Positions 18,202 to 27,000 of a stretch of 64,000 nucleotides of DNA are shown in pieces. The DNA is from Pedococcus sp. 5OH_020 (GTDB lineage Bacteria; Actinomycetota; Actinomycetes; Actinomycetales; Dermatophilaceae). The stretch's first letter is position 1. Each line of letters starts with the position of its first letter. The stretch spans positions 1-64,000 of the forward strand of contig NZ_JAPYZV010000009.1 of NCBI RefSeq assembly GCF_027812955.1, given 5' to 3'. A program made the position numbers and the translations under genes. Below the pieces are notes generated by a model that was given only the letters and a program-made list of their open reading frames with translations, was not told where the DNA came from and searched no databases.

Positions 18202-19347
18202 TCACGGCTGCGCCCCGTAGGTCGACTCCTGCAACTCTTGGAGTCGCTGCAGTGCCTCCATGTAGTAATAGTCACCATAGATCAGTGCCTCGCCTACTGC
18301 GAAGTCGGCGGCCAGGTGCCAGGTCCCTGAGGTCAGCAGCCCTTCGTGACCTTCGTGAAGGGCCGTTGAACAGTGTTCGGTCAATCCCACAAGCAGATCC
18401 GTGGCTGCCGCTTGATAGTGCCGGGCTGCGTCTCTGTCTGCGTGTATAGAGGACAGGGTCAGGAGGCCTGCGGCTGTGATGGCGCCGGCGGACGAGTCGA
18501 GAGGGTCCTGAGCCGCTGAGTCGAAGTCCCACGGTGGTACTGGTCGCTCCGCGAGGCGTCTCAGGAAGAGGTCAGCACATCTGCCACTCACGGCAGTGAA
18601 GTCGTGGCTTCCTGTCCATTGAGCTGCTCTGGCGAACCCGTAGATCGCCCACGCTTGGCCACGTGACCAGACCGAGTCGTCCGACAGTCCCTGATGCGTG
18701 AATCCGCGAAGGGGCGTTCCAGTCATGGGGTCGAAGGCATAGGCGTGGAAGGTGGATCCATCAGGCCTGACCAGAAAGCGTGCGGACGTCTCCGCATGGG
18801 AAGTCGCCATTGTCGCTAGCTCCCTGCTCGACGACTCCTCGGCCGCCCAATAGAGCAGCTCCAGGTTCATCATGGCATCGATGGTCGTTTCGCCGGCGCG
18901 CTCGGTACTGTTCAGGGGCCCCCAAGCGCGAAGAAATTTGCCCTCGCGGTTGTAGCGGGCAGCCAAGGTAATGGCGGCCTCCAGCGCTGCCTCACGAAGC
19001 CACTTCTCTCCGGTGAGCCGGTAGCCCTGGATGAAGCTAGGGGTGAAGACGAAACCTATGTCGTGAGTCGTGCCGTCCCCCTTGCGGTGCGTGAAGCGAG
19101 CGCACCGCTCGAGGGCAGCATCGACGTAACGCTGATCCCCCGTGATTCGGTACGCCAGCCACAGGAGGCCAGGGGCGAAGCCGACCGTCCAGCTTCCGTG
19201 CGCCGGCATGAAGCCAGCATCGGATGCACCGACGGTCTGCCACCTGCCGTCCTTGGTTGCGTAGGGGAAGTCCGGCAGCCCGATCAGCGCATCAGCGTTG
19301 TCAACACATCGCTGCAGTGCGCCATGTAACGGCTCGATCAAGGTCAT
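18202..19347 (-). CDS. GH88-family unsaturated glucuronyl hydrolase
   Basis: The 381-residue protein has the (alpha/alpha)6 glycosidase features of family GH88, with WTVGFAPGLLWLAYR, the conserved aspartates in HDIGFVF and TIDAMMNLELL, and DDSVWSRGQAWAIYGFARA. These enzymes hydrate the 4,5-double bond of terminal unsaturated uronic acids left by polysaccharide lyases, releasing a keto-deoxy uronate. No signal peptide is present, so it acts in the cytoplasm after import. The start overlaps the CoA-transferase stop by ATGA. This is the best clue that the locus handles glycan fragments carrying uronate. Confidence 0.87.
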   Translation of the reverse strand: MTLIEPLHGALQRCVDNADALIGLPDFPYATKDGRWQTVGASDAGFMPAHGSWTVGFAPGLLWLAYRITGDQRYVDAALERCARFTHRKGDGTTHDIGFVFTPSFIQGYRLTGEKWLREAALEAAITLAARYNREGKFLRAWGPLNSTERAGETTIDAMMNLELLYWAAEESSSRELATMATSHAETSARFLVRPDGSTFHAYAFDPMTGTPLRGFTHQGLSDDSVWSRGQAWAIYGFARAAQWTGSHDFTAVSGRCADLFLRRLAERPVPPWDFDSAAQDPLDSSAGAITAAGLLTLSSIHADRDAARHYQAAATDLLVGLTEHCSTALHEGHEGLLTSGTWHLAADFAVGEALIYGDYYYMEALQRLQELQESTYGAQP

Positions 19348-20573
19348 CCATGATCCTTTTCTTCCGGAGTTTCTGGTGCCGGAGGATGCACACCGCCAGT
19401 GAGCCTCTGCACCTCGGCCGCTGGGTAACCGATCTCTGCAAGGACATCTGAGGTGTGTTCACCCACCTCGGGAGGAACATGACGGATGCGGGGTTCAGCG
19501 TCCGAGTAGCGGATGGGATGCCTGACCGTCCGCACTCGGCCCGCGCGCGGGTGGTCGAACGCCGCAATGCAGCCTAGGTGAACCACCGCTGGGTCTGATT
19601 CGACGCCGGCATAGTCATTCACTGGTGCACACCACACTCCGGCGCCTCGTAAAACCTCCAGCAAGTGTCCCAAGGTTTGGTCTGCCAGGAGTCCGGCAAC
19701 TACCCGCGTGATCTCTTCGCGATGACTCAGAGCCTGATCGTCTTTGAACGGCTCCAGTTCGTCGGGGCTCCCGAGCGCCCGGGCCAACGTGCTCAAGGGA
19801 GACAGTGAGAGCGCGAGATGCCCGCCCATGACCGCATAGATGCCGTAGGGGGCGGGGTGGAACATGGAACCCATACCCAATGCCGGCGTACGCAGGGACC
19901 CGCCGTTGAGGTGGTAGGTCAACGGCTCCAGCTGGAGGTCCAACGCCGCCTCGACCATGTTCACCTGGATCTGTTGGCCGGATCCTGTCCGCTCCTTGTG
20001 TACGAGCGCGGCCAAGATGCCCATGGCCAGCAGGCTCGCCGCATGCTGGTCCACGACTGGAGCACCGGCCGCCAACGGGCCGGTTTCGGATCGCCCAGTG
20101 GCAGCGGCGAGGCCAGTGATGGCCTGCAGCAGCATGTCCTGGCCAGGGAGATCCCGACTCGGCCCGTCTGCACCGTATCCCGACGCAGACGCGTAGATGA
20201 TGTCAGGCTTGATCGCCCGAACGGCTTCAAACCCCAACCCAAGCCGATCCATGACGGAGGGTCTGAAATTCTCCACGACCACATCGGCTGTCGAGATGAG
20301 CCGCAACACCGCCTCCCGGCCGGCCTCGGACTTGAGGTCCAACGCAACGCTGCGGACGTTCCGATGAGAAAGCAGGAAGAAGGCGCTGACCCCGTTCAAG
20401 AAGGTGTCTCCGCCGGCCCATGAGCGTTCCCAGGCACCGCTTCCCGGCGCCTCCACCTTGATAACGTCGGCACCCATGTCTGCCAGGTACTGGGTCGCAA
20501 CGGGACCCAGCAGGAACTGCGTGAACGCCACGACGCGGACGCCGGACAGGAGTGCCAAGGGTGGCTCTGTCAC
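19344..20573 (-). CDS. CaiB/BaiF (type III) CoA-transferase
   Basis: The 409-residue protein shows the type III CoA-transferase pattern: LLGPVATQYLADMGADVIKVE at the N terminus, VVENFRPSVMDRLGL, and the catalytic aspartate in LPGQDMLLQAITG. It moves CoA between organic acids. It starts with GTG overlapping the FAH-family stop, and its stop overlaps the GH88 start, so it is embedded in the sugar operon. A CoA step is unusual in sugar-acid oxidation and suggests that a carboxylic acid product is activated, perhaps for the MaoC-like hydratase two genes upstream. Confidence 0.9.
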   Translation of the reverse strand: MTEPPLALLSGVRVVAFTQFLLGPVATQYLADMGADVIKVEAPGSGAWERSWAGGDTFLNGVSAFFLLSHRNVRSVALDLKSEAGREAVLRLISTADVVVENFRPSVMDRLGLGFEAVRAIKPDIIYASASGYGADGPSRDLPGQDMLLQAITGLAAATGRSETGPLAAGAPVVDQHAASLLAMGILAALVHKERTGSGQQIQVNMVEAALDLQLEPLTYHLNGGSLRTPALGMGSMFHPAPYGIYAVMGGHLALSLSPLSTLARALGSPDELEPFKDDQALSHREEITRVVAGLLADQTLGHLLEVLRGAGVWCAPVNDYAGVESDPAVVHLGCIAAFDHPRAGRVRTVRHPIRYSDAEPRIRHVPPEVGEHTSDVLAEIGYPAAEVQRLTGGVHPPAPETPEEKDHG

Positions 20574-21505
20574 GGCTGATACCCGTTGCCGTGACGTCGG
20601 CCCGCATGCGCCGGAACGTGACCTGGGACCGAGTCCCCCTCGTGCGGGTCGTTCTTACCGATCGCACCGACAAAGTTGGTGAGAGTCCCCACGCCGGGGA
20701 CTCGGATGGAGATCGAGTCCCCATACTGGAGCGTGAACTCCGCTGGGGGAACCATGGAAGTACCGGACAAGAGGACGAAACCCTTAGGGAAGGGCAGCGC
20801 CCGGAAGAGCCAGTCGACAAGTTCTTCGGGTGTGCGCCGCATGCTTGACAGGCGAACCTCGTCTTCGAACACGGCCTTGTCGGCACGTGTCACCGTCATG
20901 TGGATGACCAGCTCCTCAAAGGGCGGCGCGCACTCAACGGGTACGAGGGACGGCCCGACGGCGCATGCCCCGTCAAAGACCTTGGCTTGCGGCAGGTAAA
21001 GGGGATTCTCGCCTTCGATGCTGCGCGAGGAGACGTCATTGCCGACCGTGTAGGCAACGAGTCCACCGCGGGCGTCGACGACCAGGCCCAATTCCGGCTC
21101 GGGCACATTCCACGACGAGTCAGACCGAATGCCGATCGGGGCGCCTTCACCGCGTGCTCGCCACGCAGGAGCCTTGAAGAAAAGTTCGGGACGGTCAGCG
21201 GTGTACACGCGGTCATAGACGTCGCTTGTGACCGCCTCCTCGTTACGCGCGTCTCGCGACCGTTCGAAAGTCACGCCACTCGCCCAGATCTCCTGCTCGT
21301 CGACTGGGGCCAGTAGCTCACTCCCGCTTGGTACGGGGCCGCAGGAATCAGTTCGCAGCATGTCCACCAGCGAGGGGCCGTCGCCGGACAGCAACTCCGA
21401 GATGCTGTCGACGGGCAGCAGTTCCCTCGGCCCTTCGGTCACGGGACCACGCGCGATACGAACGCCGCTGGGAGTACCGATCCGCCACACCGCCTGGCCC
21501 TTCAC
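20570..21505 (-). CDS. FAH-superfamily sugar-acid dehydratase/hydrolase
   Basis: The 311-residue protein belongs to the fumarylacetoacetate hydrolase superfamily, with the metal ligands in VPEPELGLVVD and a following YTVGNDVSSRSIEGENPLYL block. The GENPLYLPQAKVFDGA sequence resembles 2-keto-3-deoxy-pentonate dehydratases (KdaD-like), which make 2-oxoglutarate semialdehyde, more than the classical FAH hydrolases. This comparison is from memory. It starts with GTG overlapping the aldehyde dehydrogenase stop, and that neighbour could oxidise the semialdehyde. A 2,4-diketo-3-deoxy sugar-acid hydrolase of the L-rhamnose or L-fucose route is the main alternative. Confidence 0.8.
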   Translation of the reverse strand: MKGQAVWRIGTPSGVRIARGPVTEGPRELLPVDSISELLSGDGPSLVDMLRTDSCGPVPSGSELLAPVDEQEIWASGVTFERSRDARNEEAVTSDVYDRVYTADRPELFFKAPAWRARGEGAPIGIRSDSSWNVPEPELGLVVDARGGLVAYTVGNDVSSRSIEGENPLYLPQAKVFDGACAVGPSLVPVECAPPFEELVIHMTVTRADKAVFEDEVRLSSMRRTPEELVDWLFRALPFPKGFVLLSGTSMVPPAEFTLQYGDSISIRVPGVGTLTNFVGAIGKNDPHEGDSVPGHVPAHAGRRHGNGYQP

Positions 21506-22884
21506 GGTCGTACCCCGCTCATCGAGATGGTGCGCGTACTGGTGTAGAACACTTGCGCTGCCTTTCCCTGCTCCCGTGGCCCGTAGCTCGAGGCCTTGTT
21601 GCCGCCGAATGGGGCGTAGAAGTCCACGCCGGTGGTTGGTTGATTGACCTTGACCATCCCAACGTCCAGGCCGTCCACCGCGTCGAGTGCGACGGCCAGG
21701 TCTGACGTGTAGACCGATGCGGCCAGTCCGTACTTGACTGCGTTTGCTGCGTCGATCGCCTGGGGCAGGTCGTCCGCCGTCAGCAAGGCGCAGACGGGCC
21801 CGAAGACCTCCTCCTGGGCAATGGGGTGACTCTGGTCATTAATCGAAACCACGGCGGGAGTCATGAAATGGCCTTGCCTGTCGGTCATACGACCTCCTCC
21901 GAAGAGCACGCGCGCACCCTGGTTCGACGCGGTGGCCACGGCGGTGGCGGCACGATCCCTCGCCGTCTCCGTGATCAGCGGCCCGACTTCCACCGCCGGG
22001 TCGCTGGGATCGCCGACGGAGAGCGCTCGCACGGCCGCGACGAACGCTTCCGCAAAGTCAGGGCGATCGCCAACAACAATCACCCGGCTTGTTGCCGTGC
22101 ACTTCTGGCCGGCATATCCCATGGCGGCCGCCGCGATGCTGGCCGCGGTAGGTTCCGGCGCTGCGTCCGGCATCACGATGCTGGCGTTCTGACCACCCAT
22201 CTCGCACTGGACCGGTATCCCCCGGTCAACCGCGCTCCGGGCAACCTGGCGCCCCACTGCGGCGGACCCGGTGAACGAGACGCAGTCAGCGCCGTCCACC
22301 AGCGCCGTGCCGGCCTCCGGGCCCCCCGTCGCTACCTGAAACACATGCTGCGGAAGCCACTGCTGAAGCATGTCAGCGAGGCGCAGTGCCACTGCTGACG
22401 CCTGCTCGGCAGGCTTCAGGATGACGGAGTTTCCGAAAGCCAGCGCGGGGGCAGCCTTCCAAAGCGGAATGGCCATGGGGAAATTCCATGGGGTGATGAG
22501 GCCGACCAGCCCATGAGAGCGCCGACGCACCATGAGAAGTGTTCGGCCATCGTTACCGGGAAGCACTTCCCCGTCGGGCTCGAACGCCTGGGCAGCGAAA
22601 TACTTCAGGATCGCCACGCCGCGCGCTACCTCTGCCGTCGCCTCGGCAACGGGTTTGCCCACCTCGCGCACGATGAGCCGACTGAGCTCGCTGGTAGCGT
22701 CCTGAAGCGCCGACGCGGCCTTCTCCAGAGCCCCGGCCCGCTCATGCGGCGACGCCCGCGACCAAGCATGGTGAGCTTCGGCGCCACGGCTGATCGACCG
22801 AGCAACATCCGCACTGGTGAAGGCTGGTGCTTCCACAACGAGGTCGGTGGGGTCTTGCGGTGAATAGCTGCGAATGCTGGACAT
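21502..22884 (-). CDS. aldehyde dehydrogenase (2-oxoglutarate semialdehyde type?)
   Basis: The 460-residue NAD(P)-dependent aldehyde dehydrogenase has the cofactor segment TPWNFPMAIPLWK, FTGSAAVGR, the general-base glutamate in QCEMGGQNASIV and the catalytic cysteine in GYAGQKCTATSR. The chosen start MSSIRSY has GGAGGAGAG just upstream. It is translationally coupled to the FAH-family gene. Together they could carry out the last two steps of a Weimberg-type route, from a 2-keto-3-deoxy acid through the semialdehyde to 2-oxoglutarate. The dehydrogenase assignment is firm; the substrate is inferred from its neighbour. Confidence 0.9.
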   Translation of the reverse strand: MSSIRSYSPQDPTDLVVEAPAFTSADVARSISRGAEAHHAWSRASPHERAGALEKAASALQDATSELSRLIVREVGKPVAEATAEVARGVAILKYFAAQAFEPDGEVLPGNDGRTLLMVRRRSHGLVGLITPWNFPMAIPLWKAAPALAFGNSVILKPAEQASAVALRLADMLQQWLPQHVFQVATGGPEAGTALVDGADCVSFTGSAAVGRQVARSAVDRGIPVQCEMGGQNASIVMPDAAPEPTAASIAAAAMGYAGQKCTATSRVIVVGDRPDFAEAFVAAVRALSVGDPSDPAVEVGPLITETARDRAATAVATASNQGARVLFGGGRMTDRQGHFMTPAVVSINDQSHPIAQEEVFGPVCALLTADDLPQAIDAANAVKYGLAASVYTSDLAVALDAVDGLDVGMVKVNQPTTGVDFYAPFGGNKASSYGPREQGKAAQVFYTSTRTISMSGVRP

Positions 22885-22953
22885 GTACGCTCTCCTCCGC
22901 GCCCGGCTCAGGGGTATGGTCACGGGCGACGTGTGACTGGTTGAAGGCCCCGC

Positions 22954-23520
22954 CTAGGAGAGGCTCGGATCCTTTGACGGCGCTTGCCCGTCGTCGGTCG
23001 CTGCGCCATCCTTCGGTTGCTGATCATCGACGGCTGCGGCTTGGCGACGCTCACGCCAGGCGAGGATGTGCTGTGCCACCGCCACAACTTCGCTGCGCTG
23101 ATTCATCACGCGCACGTCCGCAAAGCTGCGGGATCTCTCGGGGTCCACGCCTGTGACGCGGTAGTGGACGGTGATCGTGTCGCCGAAGTAGACGGGAGCG
23201 ACGAACCGGACATGGTCATACCCATACGACACGGCAAGACCACCGACACGCTCGATGAGGCGAGTGGATCCTGTGGACATGAAGGACAACACCAACATCC
23301 CATGGGCGATCCGCTCGCCGTACTCGGTGTCTTGCATGGCTTGCCGATCGACGTGGTTCTCGCTGAGATCGCCGGTGATGCCAGCGAACAGATACACGTC
23401 GGACTCCGACACCGTCTTGCGAAACAGCGTTTCTTGGTCGACAAGATGACCGAGGGGGTCGCCGGGATAGTCCTGGGTGCCATCACCCAACGTCTGGCCG
23501 GGCATGGGGGCTCCGTTCAC
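22954..23520 (-). CDS. MaoC-like dehydratase (hot-dog fold)
   Basis: The 188-residue protein has the MaoC hydratase core, with the catalytic Asp-His region in FAGITGDLSENHVD and RIAHGMLVLSF, and the strand VRFVAPVYFGDTITV. A polar, probably disordered tail follows from about residue 160. Such enzymes hydrate enoyl-CoA or related substrates. It starts with GTG after GAGGAGG. Its presence with a CoA-transferase suggests a CoA-linked side branch within the operon. Confidence 0.85.
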   Translation of the reverse strand: MNGAPMPGQTLGDGTQDYPGDPLGHLVDQETLFRKTVSESDVYLFAGITGDLSENHVDRQAMQDTEYGERIAHGMLVLSFMSTGSTRLIERVGGLAVSYGYDHVRFVAPVYFGDTITVHYRVTGVDPERSRSFADVRVMNQRSEVVAVAQHILAWRERRQAAAVDDQQPKDGAATDDGQAPSKDPSLS

Positions 23521-23575
23521 ATCGATTTCCTCCTCGGACCGGGTTGACCGTCGCGGCTCCCGGTGAGCGTCGCCG

Positions 23576-24508
23576 CTAGGGCAGTAAGTCGCCCTCTCGT
23601 AGGGCCTGTCGAATCGCGTCGACCTCCTCGGGCGTCACCGACAGCTGCGGTGCCCGGACCGTCGCACTCGGGAAGATTCCCGAGAGGACGAGCGCTTCCT
23701 TCATCCGCGGACGCATGTCGCGGATGGGCGGGCTCCAGCAATACGTGGCAAGCGGCCGCAGCCGGTCCCAGATCTCTCGGGCCTTTGAGTAGTCACCGGC
23801 ACGCGCGGCCCTCCACATTGCAACATTGAGATCCGTTGCTATTGCGGCAAATCCGATGAGAGTGCCTTCTGCGCCGAGGACGAGGTATTCCAGGATCGCG
23901 GTATCGCTGCCCGTCAGGAGCACGATCGGGTCGGGCGCCGAGCGAGTCGCAGCAAGTGCCTCTCCGAAGCTGGCCGGATCGAATGAGGCCTCCTTCATCG
24001 CAACCAGACTCGGGATTCCGCTCAGCTTGGCAAGGGCCTCGGAACCGTAGTACGCGCCATAGGAGCGCGGGAGCTGGAATGCGATGAGCGGGGTCTCCGG
24101 CACCGCGTCCGCGATCTCCGAGTGGTATGCGTACACCATCTCGACCGACAGCGGCTGGCCGAGAAAGGTGGGCAACGGCGGAAAGACGACGAGAGCATCG
24201 GCGCCGGCGGCGACCTGCTCACGCGCCAGCTCCTTGGCTCGCCGGGTGGAGCCGGCCACCAATCCGCTGACGACTGGCAGCCGACCTGCGACGCGATCCG
24301 CCACGGCAGCGGTCACCTGAAGCTGCTCATCTACCTCAAGAGCGGCCACCTCGCCAGCCTCCATGTTGAAGGCCACTGCGCACGGCTGGCCTTCGACAAG
24401 GTACTCCACGTAGCTGCCCAGGGTGTCCCAGTCGATGTCTCCATCTCCCACCATGGGAAGAAATCCGGCTGGGATAACACCCCGAAAGGCATCCTTCTCG
24501 TACTTCAA
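23576..24508 (-). CDS. dihydrodipicolinate synthase-family aldolase/dehydratase
   Basis: The 310-residue TIM-barrel protein is a class I pyruvate-type lyase with the Schiff-base lysine in LVAMKEASFD and the family's GE pair in NMEAGEVAAL. The usual tyrosine region is changed to QLPRSYGAYYG, so the true family of DapA is unlikely. Members act on 2-keto-3-deoxy sugar acids or 5-dehydro-4-deoxyglucarate. Its TTG start is supported by GAGGAGAAG five bases upstream. In this operon it could split or dehydrate a keto-deoxy aldonate in parallel to the FAH-type enzyme. Confidence 0.87.
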   Translation of the reverse strand: MKYEKDAFRGVIPAGFLPMVGDGDIDWDTLGSYVEYLVEGQPCAVAFNMEAGEVAALEVDEQLQVTAAVADRVAGRLPVVSGLVAGSTRRAKELAREQVAAGADALVVFPPLPTFLGQPLSVEMVYAYHSEIADAVPETPLIAFQLPRSYGAYYGSEALAKLSGIPSLVAMKEASFDPASFGEALAATRSAPDPIVLLTGSDTAILEYLVLGAEGTLIGFAAIATDLNVAMWRAARAGDYSKAREIWDRLRPLATYCWSPPIRDMRPRMKEALVLSGIFPSATVRAPQLSVTPEEVDAIRQALREGDLLP

Positions 24509-24584
24509 CTCTTCTCCTCAACGATCATGATTCGTGGGCTTGTTGCACCAAAGCCCACATGTGTAGTGAAACTGCAAGACCCGC

Positions 24585-25556
24585 TCATGCACACAGCGGA
24601 GAGTTGGGGTCCCAGCGGTTGAAGGTGGGCACCTCGTCCTGGGCAAGACGGCTCCGCGCCTCGAGCCAGCCATTGCGCCAGTCAGTCGGCTCAGTCGTCA
24701 CCCGCTCGGGATACGTCTCGCTCCTCACGACGAACGACGGGAACTGTTCTCGCCCACTCGGCTGGCCGGTCGGCTGGTAGCGAAGATCAAGGCTGACACG
24801 AAGCCGATCCGCCGTCCGGTTCGGAAGGGAGTCGTGCACGGTTCGCGTGTGTAGCAACAGGATGCTTCCCGCCGACATCGGGAGCGTTACTCCCGCCGCC
24901 TGGTCAACCTGGGCGTCGGGAATGTGCGCGCCCTTGACCGGCGAGGGACAGTGGTTGGCCAGTTCCGCGCTCCGGTCGGTAGGGATGACACGCATGCAGC
25001 CGTTTTCCTCGTTGGCTTCGCCGAGCGGAATCCACACCGTCAGGATCTCGGTCTCGTCAGCTTCCTCGAGCACAACCGCGCCGTCCTGATGCCAGGGCGA
25101 CTTCCCCATCATCGGGTCCGGGTCGTCTCCCAGCGCGTGGGCGGGCAGCTTCAGGCGTACGTGCTGCACGGGATTGACCGAGATCTCCGGTCCAAGAATC
25201 TGCTCCACAATGTCCAGGACGCTGGGGCATGTCAGCAGCTTGAAGACTGCATCGCCCAGGTGGATGGGCGTGTCGGCCCGGATGTTGTTCTGAGGGAGCG
25301 TGACGTCGAAGTGCTGGGTGTGAGTCGACCCGCTCTCCTTGGCAATTTGGATCAGTCGGGCCTCGAAGGGGAGGTGCGCGTAGGTGCTGCTGATCTGGCC
25401 TTGGGCGGCCAGATCCGCGGCAAGTTCGTCAAGAACCCTTGCGTACTCCTCAAGCACCGGCTTGATGACCGTGGTCGGATCGATGACATCTGGGACGACG
25501 ACGTATCCGTTGCGAAAGAGCTCGTCTCTCAGGGGAGATGCGACGGTAACGGTCAT
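24585..25556 (-). CDS. phytanoyl-CoA dioxygenase-family (PhyH) protein
   Basis: The 323-residue protein is an Fe(II)/2-oxoglutarate-dependent oxygenase: WHQDGAVV gives the HxD pair, HTRTVHDSLPN the distal histidine, and DRLRVSLDLRY the likely 2-oxoglutarate-binding arginines. It would hydroxylate or demethylate a small molecule. The ATG at 25556 follows AGGAGG at a longish 12-base spacing; a TTG at 25568 is closer. It is the first gene of the minus-strand operon, behind a promoter with the same operator as the importer. An oxygenase fits removal of an O-methyl or side group from the imported sugar, but that is only a guess. Confidence 0.83.
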   Translation of the reverse strand: MTVTVASPLRDELFRNGYVVVPDVIDPTTVIKPVLEEYARVLDELAADLAAQGQISSTYAHLPFEARLIQIAKESGSTHTQHFDVTLPQNNIRADTPIHLGDAVFKLLTCPSVLDIVEQILGPEISVNPVQHVRLKLPAHALGDDPDPMMGKSPWHQDGAVVLEEADETEILTVWIPLGEANEENGCMRVIPTDRSAELANHCPSPVKGAHIPDAQVDQAAGVTLPMSAGSILLLHTRTVHDSLPNRTADRLRVSLDLRYQPTGQPSGREQFPSFVVRSETYPERVTTEPTDWRNGWLEARSRLAQDEVPTFNRWDPNSPLCA

Positions 25557-25666
25557 GGGGAACAACAACCTCCTGTGGGCCTGCTAGCGGTAGGTCCCCT
25601 TTGATGAGGCACCTCGAGATCTATGGGCACTCGCCGGCTCGCCAGTCCCTCGTACCAAGGGGGCAA

Positions 25667-25701
25667 TTCGCATATCCGAACGACATGTCCTATATCCGAA
25701 T
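25667..25701 (-). promoter_or_regulatory. operator upstream of the PhyH operon
   Basis: The 35-bp site contains TTCGCATATCCGAA and TCCTATATCCGAAT in the same order and spacing as the operator at 15345-15379. It sits immediately after the predicted -10 box. Having the same site at both promoters means the importer and the catabolic genes are one regulon. Confidence 0.65.
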
Positions 25702-25729
25702 ACTACCCGGTTCTACACGTGGTCGGCAA
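25700..25729 (-). promoter_or_regulatory. promoter of the PhyH operon
   Basis: On the minus strand TTGCCG (25724-25729) and TAGTAT (25700-25705) are 18 bases apart. The operator follows directly, and the first start codon lies about 145 bases downstream, leaving a long untranslated leader. Confidence 0.55.
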
Positions 25730-25791
25730 CTCGCCTACCCCCTGGCTATGCGAGTCGCCTTCCTGCGCCCTGGAGCCAGCTTGGACTGTCG

Positions 25792-25821
25792 TTGACACGC
25801 TGCAACTGCTGGCCCTAGAGT
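25792..25821 (+). promoter_or_regulatory. promoter of the plus-strand catabolic operon
   Basis: TTGACA (25792-25797) and TAGAGT (25816-25821) are separated by 18 bases, close to consensus. The predicted start point near 25828 falls within the LacI-type operator at 25825-25838. The leader to the first ATG at 26041 is about 210 bases. Confidence 0.65.
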
Positions 25822-25824
25822 TGC

Positions 25825-25847
25825 TGCAACCGATCTCAGCAATCGAT
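25825..25847 (+). promoter_or_regulatory. LacI-type operator at the start point
   Basis: TGCAACCGATCTCA at 25825-25838 differs from TGNAANCGNTTNCA at one position and is identical to the site before the aldolase gene. It is followed by GCAATCGAT, a degenerate second copy. Its place at the predicted start point suits repression by the LacI protein encoded at 27970-28965 in the same operon. Confidence 0.65.
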
Positions 25848-26040
25848 ATTTTGAGTCGATGTTGTATGGCGGCGCAAGCGATCTACCACATAGTGGACCA
25901 ACCCGAGGCGACGGTCAGGCAGGTGCGGCTGGCCGGCCCAATCCTGAAGGAAAGCAGATCATGGAGGCGCATGTGCACTTGGTCTTCCTCGCGCTGAGCG
26001 TTCCTTCCCGCCATAGCCGGGCTCTTCAGACAGCGACGAC

Positions 26041-27000
26041 ATGACGCGGCCGGTTCGTGTGGCGGTCATCGGGGCTGCTGGGTGGGCGGGCGGCCGCCAT
26101 GTGGCCGCACTGCAGGCCCACGGCGCGGAGATCGTGGCTCTGCTCGACCCGAGTACGCGAACTGCCGACCTGGCACAACAGGTCGGCGCCGAGGTGCTCT
26201 CGTCACCACAGAGCCTCTCCCCGGAGTCTGTCGACTTGGCCGTCGTAGCGCTCCCCAGCAGCATGCAGCCTCAAGTGTGTGCCAGCTTGCTGGACCTAGG
26301 TCTACGCGTTCTCGTGGAGAAGCCGCTCGGCTCGTCGTCCGCCAACGCTGCGGTATTAGCCGGTCATCCGTTGGTCGAGGACCGCTTGATGGTTGGGTAC
26401 ATGCTCCACCACCATCCTGCAGCCAAAGCTCTGGCCACGTGGGTCGCGTCCTCCAACGTCATCAGCGTCAGCGCCCGGTCCGCGGCGCGCAAGCTGGAGG
26501 TTTCATCCTGGCGAGCCGCGCCCCAGGAGGGCGGCGTAACCGTCGTGAACGGAGTTCACGCGATTGAGTACGTCGCTTCTCTGTTCCCCGGCGAAGGCAT
26601 CGTTCACGACGCCCATGCGAGCGGTCACTTGTTCAACGCATCCGTACCGGACTACTCCGCTGCCACGATGAGCTTTCAAGACGGGCCGCTGTTCCGACTG
26701 GAGTCCTACTGGAACCCGTGGCAACACACCACTGGGCTCAATCGCTCGGACTGGTTCTTCGAGATCGACGTCGTGGCTCACGAGGGTCGGCGACTTTGGT
26801 CGAACTGGTCCTTGCACGAATGGGATCGTCTTGGGCCCGAGGTCGTGCGTCACTTCCCTGAGGTTGATCTCTTCTTCGAACAGGCGGGGGCCGCCATTCG
26901 GTTTGCTCGTGGTGAGAAGCCGGTTGTCGGCTACTCCCAAGCCCTTCGCGCGACCAAGCTGGCGGACGAGATCCTGCGGAAGGGGCACGCTTCGGTATGA
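26041..27000 (+). CDS. Gfo/Idh/MocA-family oxidoreductase
   Basis: The 319-residue protein has a normal Rossmann loop (VIGAAGWAGG), the EKP motif in VLVEKPLGSSS, and a C-terminal substrate domain with WNPWQHTTGLN. It would oxidise or reduce a sugar hydroxyl with NAD(P). It is the first gene of the plus-strand operon and overlaps the next Gfo/Idh gene by ATGA. No strong ribosome binding site precedes the ATG. The enzyme class is clear but the sugar is not. Confidence 0.85.
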   Translation: MTRPVRVAVIGAAGWAGGRHVAALQAHGAEIVALLDPSTRTADLAQQVGAEVLSSPQSLSPESVDLAVVALPSSMQPQVCASLLDLGLRVLVEKPLGSSSANAAVLAGHPLVEDRLMVGYMLHHHPAAKALATWVASSNVISVSARSAARKLEVSSWRAAPQEGGVTVVNGVHAIEYVASLFPGEGIVHDAHASGHLFNASVPDYSAATMSFQDGPLFRLESYWNPWQHTTGLNRSDWFFEIDVVAHEGRRLWSNWSLHEWDRLGPEVVRHFPEVDLFFEQAGAAIRFARGEKPVVGYSQALRATKLADEILRKGHASV

